DNA of 64,000 nt, taken from contig NZ_FQUN01000022.1 of NCBI RefSeq assembly GCF_900129005.1, forward strand, positions 17,403 through 81,402. Reading direction: 5' to 3'. The translations under genes and the position numbers were made by a program. The first letter of the stretch is position 1, and each line of letters starts with the position of its first letter. Positions 1 through 9,499 of this stretch are shown in pieces. Under the pieces are notes generated by a model. The model searched no databases. It was not told where the DNA came from and saw only the letters and a list, made by a program, of their open reading frames with translations. The DNA is from Leeuwenhoekiella marinoflava DSM 3653. GTDB taxonomy: Bacteria; Bacteroidota; Bacteroidia; Flavobacteriales; Flavobacteriaceae.

Positions 1-24
1 TAAGTTAATTTAGTATTGTTTAAT

Positions 25-66
25 TATATCTGTTAAAATTGTTAATCAACAATTTTAACAGATATA
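25..66. repeat. AT-rich perfect hairpin, 19-bp stem
   Basis: The arms at 25-43 and 48-66 are perfectly complementary and enclose a 4-nt AATC loop. There is no T-run on either side, so it is not a clear intrinsic terminator. It lies about 155 bp beyond the 3' end of the PfkB-type kinase gene and could be an mRNA 3'-end stabiliser, an operator or a small palindromic repeat. The structure is plain in the sequence; its role is unknown. Confidence 0.6.
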
Positions 67-220
67 TAATAATAACACTATCAAATTCAGAATTTGAAAT
101 TTTTTAGCTTCAATATTTTTATTATGATGAATTTCGGAATGGTGTAGGTAATTGTGTTAAAGTTTAATTCTTTTGAGTTAAAAGGAAGATTTGCTCTAGA
201 ATTAAGCGCAGTGATATGCT

Positions 221-1201
221 TTAGGTGAGATAATTCAACTTTCTAATCGCTTCGGTCTCCTCGGCGTTTCTAAATACGTCCCAGGTTTTTCCTTGTGTGC
301 GTCTTGCTCCTAGAATATTAGCAAATTGTCCGGCCTTTATAGGATCTTGATATTTAGCAAAACCGTACGCCAAACCTCCGGCAAAACTATCTCCGCAGCC
401 GGTAGTATCAACGACTTTGTCAACTTTTACAGAACTGATCCAATCTTTTTTAATGGCATTTTTTTCTAAATGATATAAGATGCACCCGCGGGAATCCATG
501 GTGACATAGAAATAAGACACGCCTTTTTTAAGGATGTGAGCAGCTAGTTCGTCGAGATGTTCTGTAGCATTTTCATCATAAATAGAAGGAATCTCGTGGT
601 CGTATTCGTTAGCAAAAGCCATACACTGAGACTCTTCTAAATTCATTTTAAGCACATCAATATAGGGAAGCCATTCATCACGATCAACCCAAAATTTACG
701 GTGTCTGTGACCCTTAACATCCATAGCTGTAGTAGCACCATGTGCATCAAAAATAATAAGTCCTTTACTGTGTTTTTTAATATGTTTTAAAGTGCTCAGG
801 CTGATTTCAAAATCGGTTATGGGAACAAATACAAAAGCATCGGCATCCAGATGTTTCTTAATGTGTTTAGGACGTATGGGATTCATACATGCCAGTTGCT
901 TTTCCTCGCGATTGTTTTGGTCTTTAAAATCTAAGAGTATTACCGTACCGCTATCTTCTTTGGTGTTTATTCCGCTTAAGTCTACGTTCTTAAAATCTTC
1001 AAATTCTTGAGTAATTCCCGCTGTATCTTTTTTATGCATATTAGTAACCGGCACAACAATTCCTTCAGTATCCAGAAGTTTAGATAAAGCAATTACAGGA
1101 TGCGTAACACAGCCGTAACGCATGATGATGTCGTTTTCGTACGTGGAGATAGTATCTCTGGGAATAGGTCCTGCGACAACTATTTTAAGCGGTTTTGGCA
1201 T
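221..1201 (-). CDS. PfkB-family carbohydrate/nucleoside kinase
   Basis: A 326-residue cytosolic sugar or nucleoside kinase of the ribokinase (PfkB) family, which phosphorylates a hydroxymethyl group using ATP. The C-terminal PfkB signature is present as DTTGCGDSFAGG at about residues 265-276, and Asp271 is the expected catalytic base. The N-terminus (IVVAGPIPRDTI) matches the first strand of the fold. The substrate cannot be read from sequence; adenosine, ribose or a fructose derivative are all possible. The next gene upstream is a lipoprotein only 9 bp away, so the two may be co-transcribed. The family is secure, the substrate is not. Confidence 0.85.
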   Translation of the reverse strand: MPKPLKIVVAGPIPRDTISTYENDIIMRYGCVTHPVIALSKLLDTEGIVVPVTNMHKKDTAGITQEFEDFKNVDLSGINTKEDSGTVILLDFKDQNNREEKQLACMNPIRPKHIKKHLDADAFVFVPITDFEISLSTLKHIKKHSKGLIIFDAHGATTAMDVKGHRHRKFWVDRDEWLPYIDVLKMNLEESQCMAFANEYDHEIPSIYDENATEHLDELAAHILKKGVSYFYVTMDSRGCILYHLEKNAIKKDWISSVKVDKVVDTTGCGDSFAGGLAYGFAKYQDPIKAGQFANILGARRTQGKTWDVFRNAEETEAIRKLNYLT

Positions 1202-1210
1202 AATGTAGTT

Positions 1211-1912
1211 TTAATCTTGAAGCGCAAAAACCTTTTTAAGAAGTGTTGTTGTGCGTGAAGCAATATTTGTTCTGATATCTTTTTCTTCTACGGCAATCAT
1301 CGTGTAAACTCCTTTTAAAGCTTCATTCGTGACATAATCGGTAAGGTCAGGGTTTACATCATTTGTAAGAGGCAAAGAGTTGTATTTTGTAATCAAATTA
1401 CTCCAGATTTTATCAGCTCCTACTTTGCTGAAAGATTGCTTAATAACCGGATTGAACTTAGCGTATAAAGCGGTATTGGTTTTATTTTCTAAATAAGAAG
1501 TGGCTGCTGAATCGTCACCTAATAAAATATTCTTGGCGTCGGTAAAAGTTATCCCTTTTACAGCTTCTACAAATATAGGTGTCGCTTCACCTACCGCATC
1601 TTCAGCGGCACGATTTAAAACCTTTAGTCCTTCATCAGCCAGACTGCTTAGACCTACGCTGCGTAACGTTTGATCAACTTTTTGCAATTCTTCAGGAAGT
1701 AAGATTTTTACTAATGAGTTTCCATAAAAGCCATTTTCCTGAGTAAGTTTTGTTACTTGTTTGTCAATACCAAAATCCAGAGCCTGACGCAATCCGCTTG
1801 CAATAGTTGTATTATCAACGCCTGCCTGGTTCGGTAAACTGTCAACTACAGATTGTAACTCGGTGCAACTGGTTAGAATTATAAGAGATACGAAAGCAAC
1901 TATTTTTTTCAT
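1211..1912 (-). CDS. DUF4197 lipoprotein
   Basis: A 233-residue protein starting at MKKIVAFVSL, with a lipobox (LILTSC, Cys about 16) that predicts a lipid-anchored periplasmic or outer-membrane protein. The body is alpha-helical and contains the GLRQALDFGI and NLITKYNSLP segments typical of DUF4197 proteins of Bacteroidota and Proteobacteria, whose function is not established. A start 11 codons further upstream is possible, but it would put extra residues before a clean signal peptide, so I chose the internal ATG. It lies just upstream of the PfkB kinase gene. Confidence 0.8.
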   Translation of the reverse strand: MKKIVAFVSLIILTSCTELQSVVDSLPNQAGVDNTTIASGLRQALDFGIDKQVTKLTQENGFYGNSLVKILLPEELQKVDQTLRSVGLSSLADEGLKVLNRAAEDAVGEATPIFVEAVKGITFTDAKNILLGDDSAATSYLENKTNTALYAKFNPVIKQSFSKVGADKIWSNLITKYNSLPLTNDVNPDLTDYVTNEALKGVYTMIAVEEKDIRTNIASRTTTLLKKVFALQD

Positions 1913-1990
1913 GAGTTTGTTTTGTAAGAGTGTGCCTTTAAGCATTATCGAGTTAAGTTAAGCTATTCTCTAGTATTTAGGAAATCAGAC

Positions 1991-2845
1991 TTAAGAGAAA
2001 ATTACTGTTTTGTTGCCAAAAACAAGTACTTTATGTGCTATATGCGCTTTTATAGCTCTCGCAAGGACAACTTTCTCCAGATCACGGCCTTTTAAAATAA
2101 AGTCTTGTACCGAATGTACATGGGAAACACGTACGATTTCTTGCTCTATAATTGGACCTTCGTCAAGATCTGCCGTAACATAATGGCTGGTTGCACCTAT
2201 AATTTTTACACCACGTTCAAAAGCTGCGTGATACGGTTTTGCGCCAATAAATGCCGGAAGAAAAGAGTGGTGAATATTTATAATCTGATACTTAAATTTG
2301 GATACGAAATCATCTGAAATGATTTGCATGTAGCGGGCCAACACGATCAAATCAATATTGTGTTCTTTAATTGTTTTTATCTGTTCTGCTTCAGCTTCAG
2401 CTTTTGTGGCTTTAGTTACCGGAATGTACTTAAATGGAATATCAAATCGTTTTGCCACGATTTCTAAGTCAGGGTGATTGCTGATGATTAGCGGAATTTC
2501 AACCTGTAATTCTCCTGAAGCATTTCTACCTAATAAATCATATAAGCAGTGGTCGTATTTAGAAACAAATAAAGCCAATCTGGGTTTGTGTAACGCATCA
2601 AATAATTGATACGTGAGCTGATAATCTGTTTCAAAACGCGCTGCAAATATTTTTTCAAAACTTGAAATGCTAAATTCCGGCTGGTCAAATTCAGTCTCAA
2701 TACGCATAAAAAAAGTACTTTCCTGTCTATCTACGTGCTGATCCAGATAGACGATATTACCTTGTTTTTCTAAGATAAACTGAGTGATTGTCGTGACGAT
2801 TCCCTTGCGATCCGGGCAATTAATTAAAAGCGTAATTTTCTGCAT
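1991..2845 (-). CDS. purU: Formyltetrahydrofolate deformylase
   Basis: A 284-residue enzyme that hydrolyses 10-formyl-tetrahydrofolate to formate and tetrahydrofolate, balancing one-carbon pools and supplying formate to purine synthesis. An N-terminal ACT domain (about 1-80, starting ITLLINCPDRKGIV) is followed by a formyltransferase-fold catalytic domain. The catalytic segment NIHHSFLPAF and the downstream DEGPI aspartate are both present. The length matches the family. Monocistronic by layout, with an AT-rich gap to the divergent icmF gene. Confidence 0.93.
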   Translation of the reverse strand: MQKITLLINCPDRKGIVTTITQFILEKQGNIVYLDQHVDRQESTFFMRIETEFDQPEFSISSFEKIFAARFETDYQLTYQLFDALHKPRLALFVSKYDHCLYDLLGRNASGELQVEIPLIISNHPDLEIVAKRFDIPFKYIPVTKATKAEAEAEQIKTIKEHNIDLIVLARYMQIISDDFVSKFKYQIINIHHSFLPAFIGAKPYHAAFERGVKIIGATSHYVTADLDEGPIIEQEIVRVSHVHSVQDFILKGRDLEKVVLARAIKAHIAHKVLVFGNKTVIFS

Positions 2846-2947
2846 AATTTAAAAGGCTGATTTGAAAATGCATATTCGATAGAACAGTACTGTTTCCTCA
2901 AGCTAATCTAGAAAATTATGCTTCAAATTATAATATTAATAACACAA

Positions 2948-2972
2948 AATAATCAAGTGTTTGTTGATTATT
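2948..2972. promoter_or_regulatory. 9-bp inverted repeat upstream of icmF
   Basis: AATAATCAA and TTGATTATT are perfect inverted copies separated by 7 nt. They sit about 40 bp before the icmF start, in the divergent purU/icmF gap. The geometry suits a dimeric regulator operator, but AT-rich chance pairing cannot be excluded. Confidence 0.35.
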
Positions 2973-3010
2973 ATTTAATTTAGAGCTCTTTAAAAAGCAA
3001 AAATTTACGA

Positions 3011-6000
3011 ATGAATCAAATTGAACCGTATATTCCTAATCATAAAGTGCGTATTGTAACCGCAGCTTCACTCTTTGATGGCCATGATGCGGCTATAAAT
3101 ATTATGCGACGCATCATACAATCTACCGGTGTTGAGGTCATACACCTGGGGCATGACCGCAGTGTTGAGGAGGTTGTGAATACCGCAATTCAAGAGGATG
3201 TGCAGGCAATTGCGATGACTTCGTATCAAGGTGGTCATACCGAATATTTTAAATATATGTATGATTTGCTGCAAGAAAAGGGAGCGGGACATATCAAGAT
3301 CTTTGGTGGTGGAGGTGGAGTGATCCTGCCGGAAGAGATCGAAGAATTGATGAATTACGGGATTACCCGAATTTATGCTCCAGATGATGGACGGGAAATG
3401 GGATTGCAAGGGATGATAAATGACTTGGTGAAGCAAGCTGATTATAAAACGCCTGCTCCTGAAGTAAAAGCTACTCTCACCGAGCAGTTGAAATCCAAAG
3501 AAGTGAACACGATCGCGCGCCTGATTTCTTCTGCTGAGAATGATCACGATACTTTTTTAAAGCTTTTTAATGTTGAAAACGAATCTAAGCAGACACCTGT
3601 TCTCGGAATTACCGGAACCGGAGGTGCCGGTAAATCTTCTTTGGTAGACGAACTTGTACGTCGTTTTTTAAGTGATTTTCCTGAGAAAACCTTAGGAATT
3701 GTTTCTGTAGATCCATCTAAGCGAAAGACCGGTGGAGCGCTTTTAGGAGACCGTATTCGTATGAATGCAATCAATTCGCCACGGGTTTACATGCGCTCAT
3801 TAGCTACACGTCAGAGTAATTTGGCACTTTCAAAACACGTGCAGGAAGCCGTAGAGGTGCTTAAAGCAGCGGAATATGATTTGATTATTTTAGAAACGAG
3901 TGGGATAGGTCAAAGTGATACGGAGATTTTAGATCATAGTGATGTTTCTCTTTATGTGATGACTCCGGAGTTTGGTGCGGCTACCCAACTTGAGAAAATA
4001 GATATGCTCGATTTTGCTGATCTGGTTTCTATCAACAAATTTGATAAGCGTGGGGCTCAGGATGCTTTGCGCGATGTTAAAAAGCAATATATGCGCAATC
4101 ATCAGTTGTGGGATATACCGCAGGATGAGTTGCCTGTTTTTGGAACAATTGCTTCTCAGTTTAACGATCCCGGGATGAACAAACTGTATAAAGCAATAAT
4201 GGATGAGTTGGTTAAAAAAACAGAAACCGATTTAAAGAGTTCGTTTGAGATTAGTGATGAAATGTCTGAAAAGATCTTTGTGATTCCACCGGCACGTACC
4301 AGATACCTTTCTGAAATAGCCGAAACGAATCGGGGATATGATCAGACCGCTATGCAACAAGCTGAAGTAGCGCAAAAGCTTTACGGGATTTTTAAAACTA
4401 TTGATACGGTAACTGGAGAAACGCCACAACTCGATAAAACCGGACTGGTCCTTAATCGGGATTTACAAGATGGAGATTTAGCGAAATTACTTTTGGCTGA
4501 ATTTGATAAGCTTAAGATGGATCTTGATCCTTACAATTGGGAAGTGATTACTGGCTGGTCTGAACAAGTAAACAAGTACACGCAACCGGTTTATACTTTT
4601 AAGGTGCGTGATAAAGAAATTAAGATTGATACTCATTCAGAATCGCTTTCGCATTCGCAAATACCTAAAGTTGCTTTGCCAAAATATCAGGCTTGGGGCG
4701 ATATTTTAAAGTGGATTTTACAAGAAAATGTTCCAGGGGAATTTCCGTATGCTGCGGGCTTGTACCCCTTTAAGCGTACCGGTGAAGATCCTACGCGAAT
4801 GTTTGCGGGAGAAGGTGGGCCAGAGCGTACTAACAGACGTTTTCACTATGTGAGTATGGGCTTACCGGCAAAACGCCTTTCTACCGCTTTTGATAGCGTA
4901 ACACTTTACGGAAATGACCCAGATCACCGCCCGGATATCTATGGGAAAATTGGTAATGCGGGGGTTTCTATTTGCTGTTTAGACGACGCGAAGAAGTTGT
5001 ATTCAGGTTTTGATCTGGCAAACCCGATGACTTCGGTGAGTATGACTATAAATGGGCCTGCCCCGATGCTGCTTGGCTTTTTTATGAATGCAGCGATCGA
5101 TCAGGCTTGTGAGAAATATATCAATGAGCATAAGTTAGAGGATGATGTTGAGAAAACCATTCAGGCTCTTTACAAGAAAAACGGTTTGGATCGGCCTGTG
5201 TATCACGGGGAATTACCGGAAGGTAATAATGGTCTTGGTTTAATGTTGCTGGGGGTTACGGGTGATCAGGTTTTGCCTCAGGATGTTTACGAGAAAATTA
5301 AAACCGAAACCATTCAGCAGGTACGCGGTACGGTGCAAGCTGATATTTTAAAGGAAGATCAGGCGCAAAATACGTGTATTTTTTCTACGGAATTTGCCCT
5401 TCGTCTGATGGGTGATGTGCAGGAATATTTTATTGAAAAACAGATCCGAAATTTCTATTCAGTTTCTATTTCCGGATATCATATTGCTGAAGCAGGTGCC
5501 AATCCTATAACGCAATTGGCATTTACGCTGTCTAATGGCTTTACCTATGTAGAGTATTATCTAAGCCGCGGGATGGATATCAACAAGTTTGGTCCAAACC
5601 TCTCGTTTTTCTTCAGTAATGGGGTAGATCCCGAGTATGCCGTTATTGGTCGTGTGGCGCGTAAAATCTGGGCAAAAGCGTTGAAGCATAAATACGGTGC
5701 CAATCCACGAGCGCAAATGTTGAAGTACCATATACAGACATCCGGGCGATCGTTACACGCGCAGGAAATAGATTTTAATGATATACGTACCACGCTACAA
5801 GCCTTGTATGCGATTTATGATAATTGCAATTCACTGCATACCAATGCGTATGATGAAGCAATTACCACACCTACCGAAGAAAGCGTTAGGCGTGCAATGG
5901 CGATTCAGTTGATTATCAATAAAGAATTAGGACTGACTAAAAATGAAAACCCCATACAGGGTGCTTTTATTATTGAAGAACTAACCGATTTGGTAGAGGA

Positions 6001-6424
6001 GGCTGTCTTGCAGGAATTTGATCGTATCACAGAACGCGGTGGCGTTTTAGGTGCGATGGAAACCATGTATCAGCGCAGTAAAATTCAAGAGGAGAGTTTG
6101 TATTATGAGACGTTGAAGCATAACGGTGATTTCCCAATCATTGGTGTAAATACCTTTTTAAGTAGTAAAGGTTCTCCTACGGTTAAGCCTATGGAAGTAA
6201 TCCGTGCTACAGAAGAGGAAAAACAAGCTCAGATTCAAACCCTTCAAAATCTGCATAAAGCCTATGAAGATACAGCAGAAGCTGCTCTTGATGCCGTTCA
6301 GCAAGCAGCAATAAGCAACGAGAATATGTTTGAAAAACTGATGGAAGCAACTAAAGTGTGTTCGTTGGGGCAAATCACAAACGCCCTCTTTGAAGTTGGT
6401 GGTCAGTATAGACGAAATATGTAA
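3011..6424 (+). CDS. icmF: Fused isobutyryl-CoA mutase (B12- and GTPase-domain)
   Basis: An 1137-residue adenosylcobalamin enzyme interconverting isobutyryl-CoA and butyryl-CoA, used in branched-chain and short-chain acyl-CoA metabolism. The domain order is that of IcmF: an N-terminal B12-binding domain (DGHDA, His25 as cobalt ligand, then GGGG near 100), a central MeaB-like G-protein chaperone (Walker [10 protein letters not shown] about 202-210; NKFD about 342-345), then the large methylmalonyl-CoA-mutase-type barrel (from about 560). The fusion of chaperone and mutase in one chain distinguishes it from split MCM subunits. The acyl specificity is inferred from architecture; other acyl-CoA substrates are possible. 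Confidence 0.93.
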   Translation: MNQIEPYIPNHKVRIVTAASLFDGHDAAINIMRRIIQSTGVEVIHLGHDRSVEEVVNTAIQEDVQAIAMTSYQGGHTEYFKYMYDLLQEKGAGHIKIFGGGGGVILPEEIEELMNYGITRIYAPDDGREMGLQGMINDLVKQADYKTPAPEVKATLTEQLKSKEVNTIARLISSAENDHDTFLKLFNVENESKQTPVLGITGTGGAGKSSLVDELVRRFLSDFPEKTLGIVSVDPSKRKTGGALLGDRIRMNAINSPRVYMRSLATRQSNLALSKHVQEAVEVLKAAEYDLIILETSGIGQSDTEILDHSDVSLYVMTPEFGAATQLEKIDMLDFADLVSINKFDKRGAQDALRDVKKQYMRNHQLWDIPQDELPVFGTIASQFNDPGMNKLYKAIMDELVKKTETDLKSSFEISDEMSEKIFVIPPARTRYLSEIAETNRGYDQTAMQQAEVAQKLYGIFKTIDTVTGETPQLDKTGLVLNRDLQDGDLAKLLLAEFDKLKMDLDPYNWEVITGWSEQVNKYTQPVYTFKVRDKEIKIDTHSESLSHSQIPKVALPKYQAWGDILKWILQENVPGEFPYAAGLYPFKRTGEDPTRMFAGEGGPERTNRRFHYVSMGLPAKRLSTAFDSVTLYGNDPDHRPDIYGKIGNAGVSICCLDDAKKLYSGFDLANPMTSVSMTINGPAPMLLGFFMNAAIDQACEKYINEHKLEDDVEKTIQALYKKNGLDRPVYHGELPEGNNGLGLMLLGVTGDQVLPQDVYEKIKTETIQQVRGTVQADILKEDQAQNTCIFSTEFALRLMGDVQEYFIEKQIRNFYSVSISGYHIAEAGANPITQLAFTLSNGFTYVEYYLSRGMDINKFGPNLSFFFSNGVDPEYAVIGRVARKIWAKALKHKYGANPRAQMLKYHIQTSGRSLHAQEIDFNDIRTTLQALYAIYDNCNSLHTNAYDEAITTPTEESVRRAMAIQLIINKELGLTKNENPIQGAFIIEELTDLVEEAVLQEFDRITERGGVLGAMETMYQRSKIQEESLYYETLKHNGDFPIIGVNTFLSSKGSPTVKPMEVIRATEEEKQAQIQTLQNLHKAYEDTAEAALDAVQQAAISNENMFEKLMEATKVCSLGQITNALFEVGGQYRRNM

Positions 6425-6683
6425 GTAAAGAGCCGCAATTCTCAAGGCGAAGCCTTAGGGAATTACGAGCGAATCGCTTACCCTGAGTGGATCCGAAGAA
6501 TCATTTTCGGAAAGGATACCTCTATGTGACTGTGAGCGAATTCCTTGATTTGAGGATTTTATTGAATTTTTAAAAGTATAAAAGAAACTGCGTGAGGGAT
6601 AGTCGCGTAAAGCCCACAGCCAAGCGATGGTGCAGGCGAGGACTTGCAGCGCATAGTCCACCTCTAAGGACACGTCCAAAAAT
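6425..6683. other. Non-coding gap with repeat-like sequence
   Basis: About 260 bp between the icmF stop and the stop of a minus-strand gene. It contains small self-complementary pieces (AAGGCGAAGCCTT at about 6444) and a stretch around 6585-6665 beginning CTGCGTGAGGGATAGTCGCG that resembles non-coding repeats I associate with flavobacterial genomes. A 79-codon minus-strand frame here has no coding character. No terminator with a T-run is obvious. Confidence 0.4.
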
Positions 6684-7211
6684 CTAGTCTTCAAAATTCA
6701 AATCATCTGGGTCAAAAGGGAGGTCATCATCAGGATCGGGATCATTATAGCTGATTCCCGGAGGATTAAAAAGACCCCAACGGTCTATAATGTAATTCCA
6801 CGGGTCAAAAGTTTCAACCCATTCGGCAAATAATATTCTAAAGTGTTCGATTTCATCGCGCAGCAGGTCAAGATATTCGGTTTCTTTAAAACCGTACATT
6901 TCTAAACCGGTCATATGAGTTGCCAGATCGCGAGCACACTTGCGGATAATGGTGGCTTTTTCCATCTTGATGTCATAGAGGTCGCAGTTCCACGCACCGG
7001 CAATTTTTGCAGGAATTATTGAGGCATCTTCTCGAATAAAAAGAGCCTGACTTCTTAAAATTTCTTGTTCATTTTCTTTTGAACTTTCAATCTCGTAAGA
7101 AGAGGCAATCTCAGCAATGCGGTTTGCTAATTTTAAAATTTCGGAAGCTTTTTTGAAAAGGGGACTGTTTTGGTAATCGTTTTGAGCATTCAAGTCGTCG
7201 TCAGATGTCAT
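6684..7211 (-). CDS. Hypothetical helical protein, four-helix-bundle-like
   Basis: A 175-residue cytosolic protein of unknown function. It is mostly alpha-helical and starts with an acidic, Asn-rich leader. The segments FKKASEILKLANRI and ASIIPAKIAG recall the four-helix-bundle family that includes Avd and 23S-rRNA-intervening-sequence proteins (RRAAVSIPANIAEG motif), but the match is loose. The C-terminus is strikingly acidic (NDPDPDDDLPFDPDD). The gene upstream (7302-7685) seems to be a shorter paralogue, so the two form a tandem pair. The four-helix assignment is inference. Confidence 0.6.
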   Translation of the reverse strand: MTSDDDLNAQNDYQNSPLFKKASEILKLANRIAEIASSYEIESSKENEQEILRSQALFIREDASIIPAKIAGAWNCDLYDIKMEKATIIRKCARDLATHMTGLEMYGFKETEYLDLLRDEIEHFRILFAEWVETFDPWNYIIDRWGLFNPPGISYNDPDPDDDLPFDPDDLNFED

Positions 7212-7301
7212 GGATAATCAGCTTTAAATCACGAACCTTTTTATAAGGGTGAAAGGTATAAATTTAAAATACTATTAATTTCTTTAAATACAATAACAGA
7301 T

Positions 7302-7685
7302 TTAAAGCGTCATCATCCATTTATGCTGTAGGCGTCTGAATTTGCGGACTTCACGTCTCAAAATGCGTACAAAATCTTTTCCGTTGCTTTCTGCACGTTC
7401 TAAGCGTTCGCATGTGCGGTATAAACTTGAAGTTAGTCGGTCTAAAGACTCTGCGTGCTTTAAGCGATCGTCTTGAAAAATTTGACTTTCTGCTTTTAGA
7501 ATTTCGGGAGCTAATGAGTCTGATTGGCGTACAATGTCGCCGCTAAAATACACAAACGGATTCTCACTACCATTGTTTTGTAAATGGGCGAGATCGTAAA
7601 CCAAATAGTTTGAAACTGAGCGTGAAAGCTTCAGAATCTCAATTGCTTGGTTATAAAGTCGTGTATTTCTGGGTGTATAACTCAT
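7302..7685 (-). CDS. Hypothetical helical protein, paralogue of its neighbour
   Basis: A 127-residue basic helical protein. LYNQAIEILKLSRSVSNYL aligns with the start of the downstream neighbour (LFKKASEILKLANRIAEIA), and the C-terminal helix (LRREVRKFRRLQHKW) matches LRDEIEHFRILFAEW there. The family is common in Flavobacteriia to my knowledge but has no assigned role. The pI contrast (basic here, acidic neighbour) would suit a hetero-oligomer, which is inference. The divergent neighbour upstream is an Lrp-type regulator. Confidence 0.65.
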   Translation of the reverse strand: MSYTPRNTRLYNQAIEILKLSRSVSNYLVYDLAHLQNNGSENPFVYFSGDIVRQSDSLAPEILKAESQIFQDDRLKHAESLDRLTSSLYRTCERLERAESNGKDFVRILRREVRKFRRLQHKWMMTL

Positions 7686-7799
7686 CTATTTTCTAGTGAC
7701 TCAAAATTAGCAGGAATCAGTCACATTTATATTTATCTTTTAAAGTAAATGAATATATTTACTTTAAATATTAAAGAAATAAAGCTATTTTATTTAAAA

Positions 7800-8258
7800 A
7801 TGCATATAGATTCTGCAAACTGGAAAATTCTTCAATTATTACAGCGTAATGCACGTATGAGTGTTAGTGCAATAGGGCGCGAAGTAGGTATAACTTCACC
7901 GGCGGTTGCAGAGCGAATTAGAAAGATGGAAGATGCCGGTGTTCTTATGGGTTATAAGGCCGAAATCTCACATATTGAATCTGGTCATCAACTGAAAGCA
8001 ATCATAACGCTACGCGCATTTATGGGAAGGTTGAAACCTTTTTTAGAAAAAGTACACGACTTTAGCGAGGTGCTCAATTGCTACCGCATTACGGGCAACG
8101 AAAATATCTTTATGGAAGTTGTTCTTTTTGATCAATTTCATCTTGAAGAGTTTATTGATAAGCTCATTACTTACGGAGAAACTAAAACACATATTGTACT
8201 TTCTACAGTAATTGAAAATGCTCCTATACGCACGCGCAGCGTAGACCGAAAGAGATAA
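7800..8258 (+). CDS. Lrp/AsnC-family transcriptional regulator
   Basis: A 152-residue DNA-binding regulator. The N-terminal winged helix-turn-helix (IDSANWKILQLLQRNARMSV, then IGREVGITSPAVAERIRKME) is followed by a RAM/AsnC ligand-binding domain (LKAIITLRAFMGRLKPFL; NCYRITGNENIFMEVV). I chose ATG 7800 because it places the HTH at the usual distance from the N-terminus; a start 17 codons upstream gives an AT-rich, unlikely leader. It is convergent with the Nramp-type gene (1-bp gap) and divergent from the paired helical proteins. The effector is unknown; amino acids are typical of the family. Confidence 0.88.
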   Translation: MHIDSANWKILQLLQRNARMSVSAIGREVGITSPAVAERIRKMEDAGVLMGYKAEISHIESGHQLKAIITLRAFMGRLKPFLEKVHDFSEVLNCYRITGNENIFMEVVLFDQFHLEEFIDKLITYGETKTHIVLSTVIENAPIRTRSVDRKR

Positions 8259-8259
8259 T

Positions 8260-9474
8260 TTAAAACAACGTGCTTAAATACCAAATGCTAAATGCGATGA
8301 GCAATACAATGCCCAACCAACTGAAAATTTTTAAGCCTTTACTAGGTTTGTCGGCTTCAGGCACTTCTTTTGAATTAATCGCATAATAGTTTGCAATTGC
8401 AAAGAAGGGTGCTGTTAAGAAAGAAAGAACGGTGGCAACTTGTACGAGGGTTCCCATTTCGTTAGTGAGAAATAGTAAGATGCATCCAGTGCCCAATATT
8501 AAAATGACCATCCATACCGAATAGCCGTGTTTTATGGGTTTATCAATAATTAAATCTATTGTTTTTGCCATAGCTCTAGGTGAAGCATCAAGTGTTGTAA
8601 GCGTTGTGCTAAACATCGTTGTTAGCGCAGCAATACCAATAAGGTAAAACGCCCAATCGCCAAGACTTATAGTATACATGTCTATGAGATCTTTTGCAAA
8701 AGTTACTCCGTTAGTATTGAAAGATTGTCCGGTATTGTGCATCACAAGAGCTCCCAGAGCGACAAAACAGATTCCGACAGAAATAGTGCCGATATAGCCA
8801 ATATTGAAATCAAAAATCGCTGATTTACGCGTGAGTTTACCCGATTTAGCTTTTTCGAGCGACCACAATGAGTGCCAAATGGATATGTCTAATGGGGCCG
8901 GCATCCATCCCATAAATGCGATTAAAAAAGCAACGCCCAGCGCATCAGATGGTAGTATTTGAGAAAAATCAGCTTCCTGATGAGGTTCAAGCCCGGCAAT
9001 GCTTACTGCTATAATAGTACTGATGGTTAAGGTGATGACGATAAACTTCATCAGGTTGTCAAGTAGCTTGTATCTTCCTAAAAGAAGGATTATCGTGCAA
9101 ATTCCGGTAATGAGTAAGCTCCATGTTGTAATGCTCCAATCTATCCCAAAGATATAGGTTGCAATACCTGCTGTTACAATAGTTACTGCAGTTTGAATGG
9201 TAAATATTGTTAGTAGATTTATTACAAAATAAATCACCAAAACTATTTTTCCCAACTTCTTATAGCCGTCTAATAAACTTTTACCCGTTGAAGCTGCATA
9301 GCGAGGTCCAAACTGAAAAAAAGGATATTTAATTATATGAATAAGCACCAATGCCCAGATGAGTCCAAAACCATAATCTGCACCTGCTCGGGTAGACTGT
9401 ACTAAATGTGACACACCAATTGCTGCACCGGCAAATAACAATCCCGGGCCAAGTTGTCTTAAAAAATGCTTCAT
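8260..9474 (-). CDS. Nramp-related membrane transporter (atypical motif)
   Basis: A 404-residue inner-membrane protein with about 11 hydrophobic segments, of the Nramp superfamily. The conserved GPGLLFAGAAIG entry of TM1 is recognisable, but the metal-binding DPGN motif of true Nramp/MntH is replaced by GVSH, and the TM6 MPH motif reads MPAPLD. A divalent-metal substrate therefore should not be assumed; the protein belongs to a divergent Nramp-like clade. It is the last gene of a minus-strand run (67-aa protein, glycosyltransferase, sigma factor, transporter). Confidence 0.8.
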   Translation of the reverse strand: MKHFLRQLGPGLLFAGAAIGVSHLVQSTRAGADYGFGLIWALVLIHIIKYPFFQFGPRYAASTGKSLLDGYKKLGKIVLVIYFVINLLTIFTIQTAVTIVTAGIATYIFGIDWSITTWSLLITGICTIILLLGRYKLLDNLMKFIVITLTISTIIAVSIAGLEPHQEADFSQILPSDALGVAFLIAFMGWMPAPLDISIWHSLWSLEKAKSGKLTRKSAIFDFNIGYIGTISVGICFVALGALVMHNTGQSFNTNGVTFAKDLIDMYTISLGDWAFYLIGIAALTTMFSTTLTTLDASPRAMAKTIDLIIDKPIKHGYSVWMVILILGTGCILLFLTNEMGTLVQVATVLSFLTAPFFAIANYYAINSKEVPEADKPSKGLKIFSWLGIVLLIAFSIWYLSTLF

Positions 9475-9499
9475 AGGATGCTAAGAATAGAAGACGTTA

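Noticed and set aside
3068..3547. 159-codon minus-strand frame opposite icmF
   Set aside because: Antisense shadow of the B12-binding domain; no independent support.
6455..6694. 79-codon minus-strand frame
   Set aside because: It lies in repeat-like non-coding sequence, overlaps the next gene's end, and shows no family or coding character.
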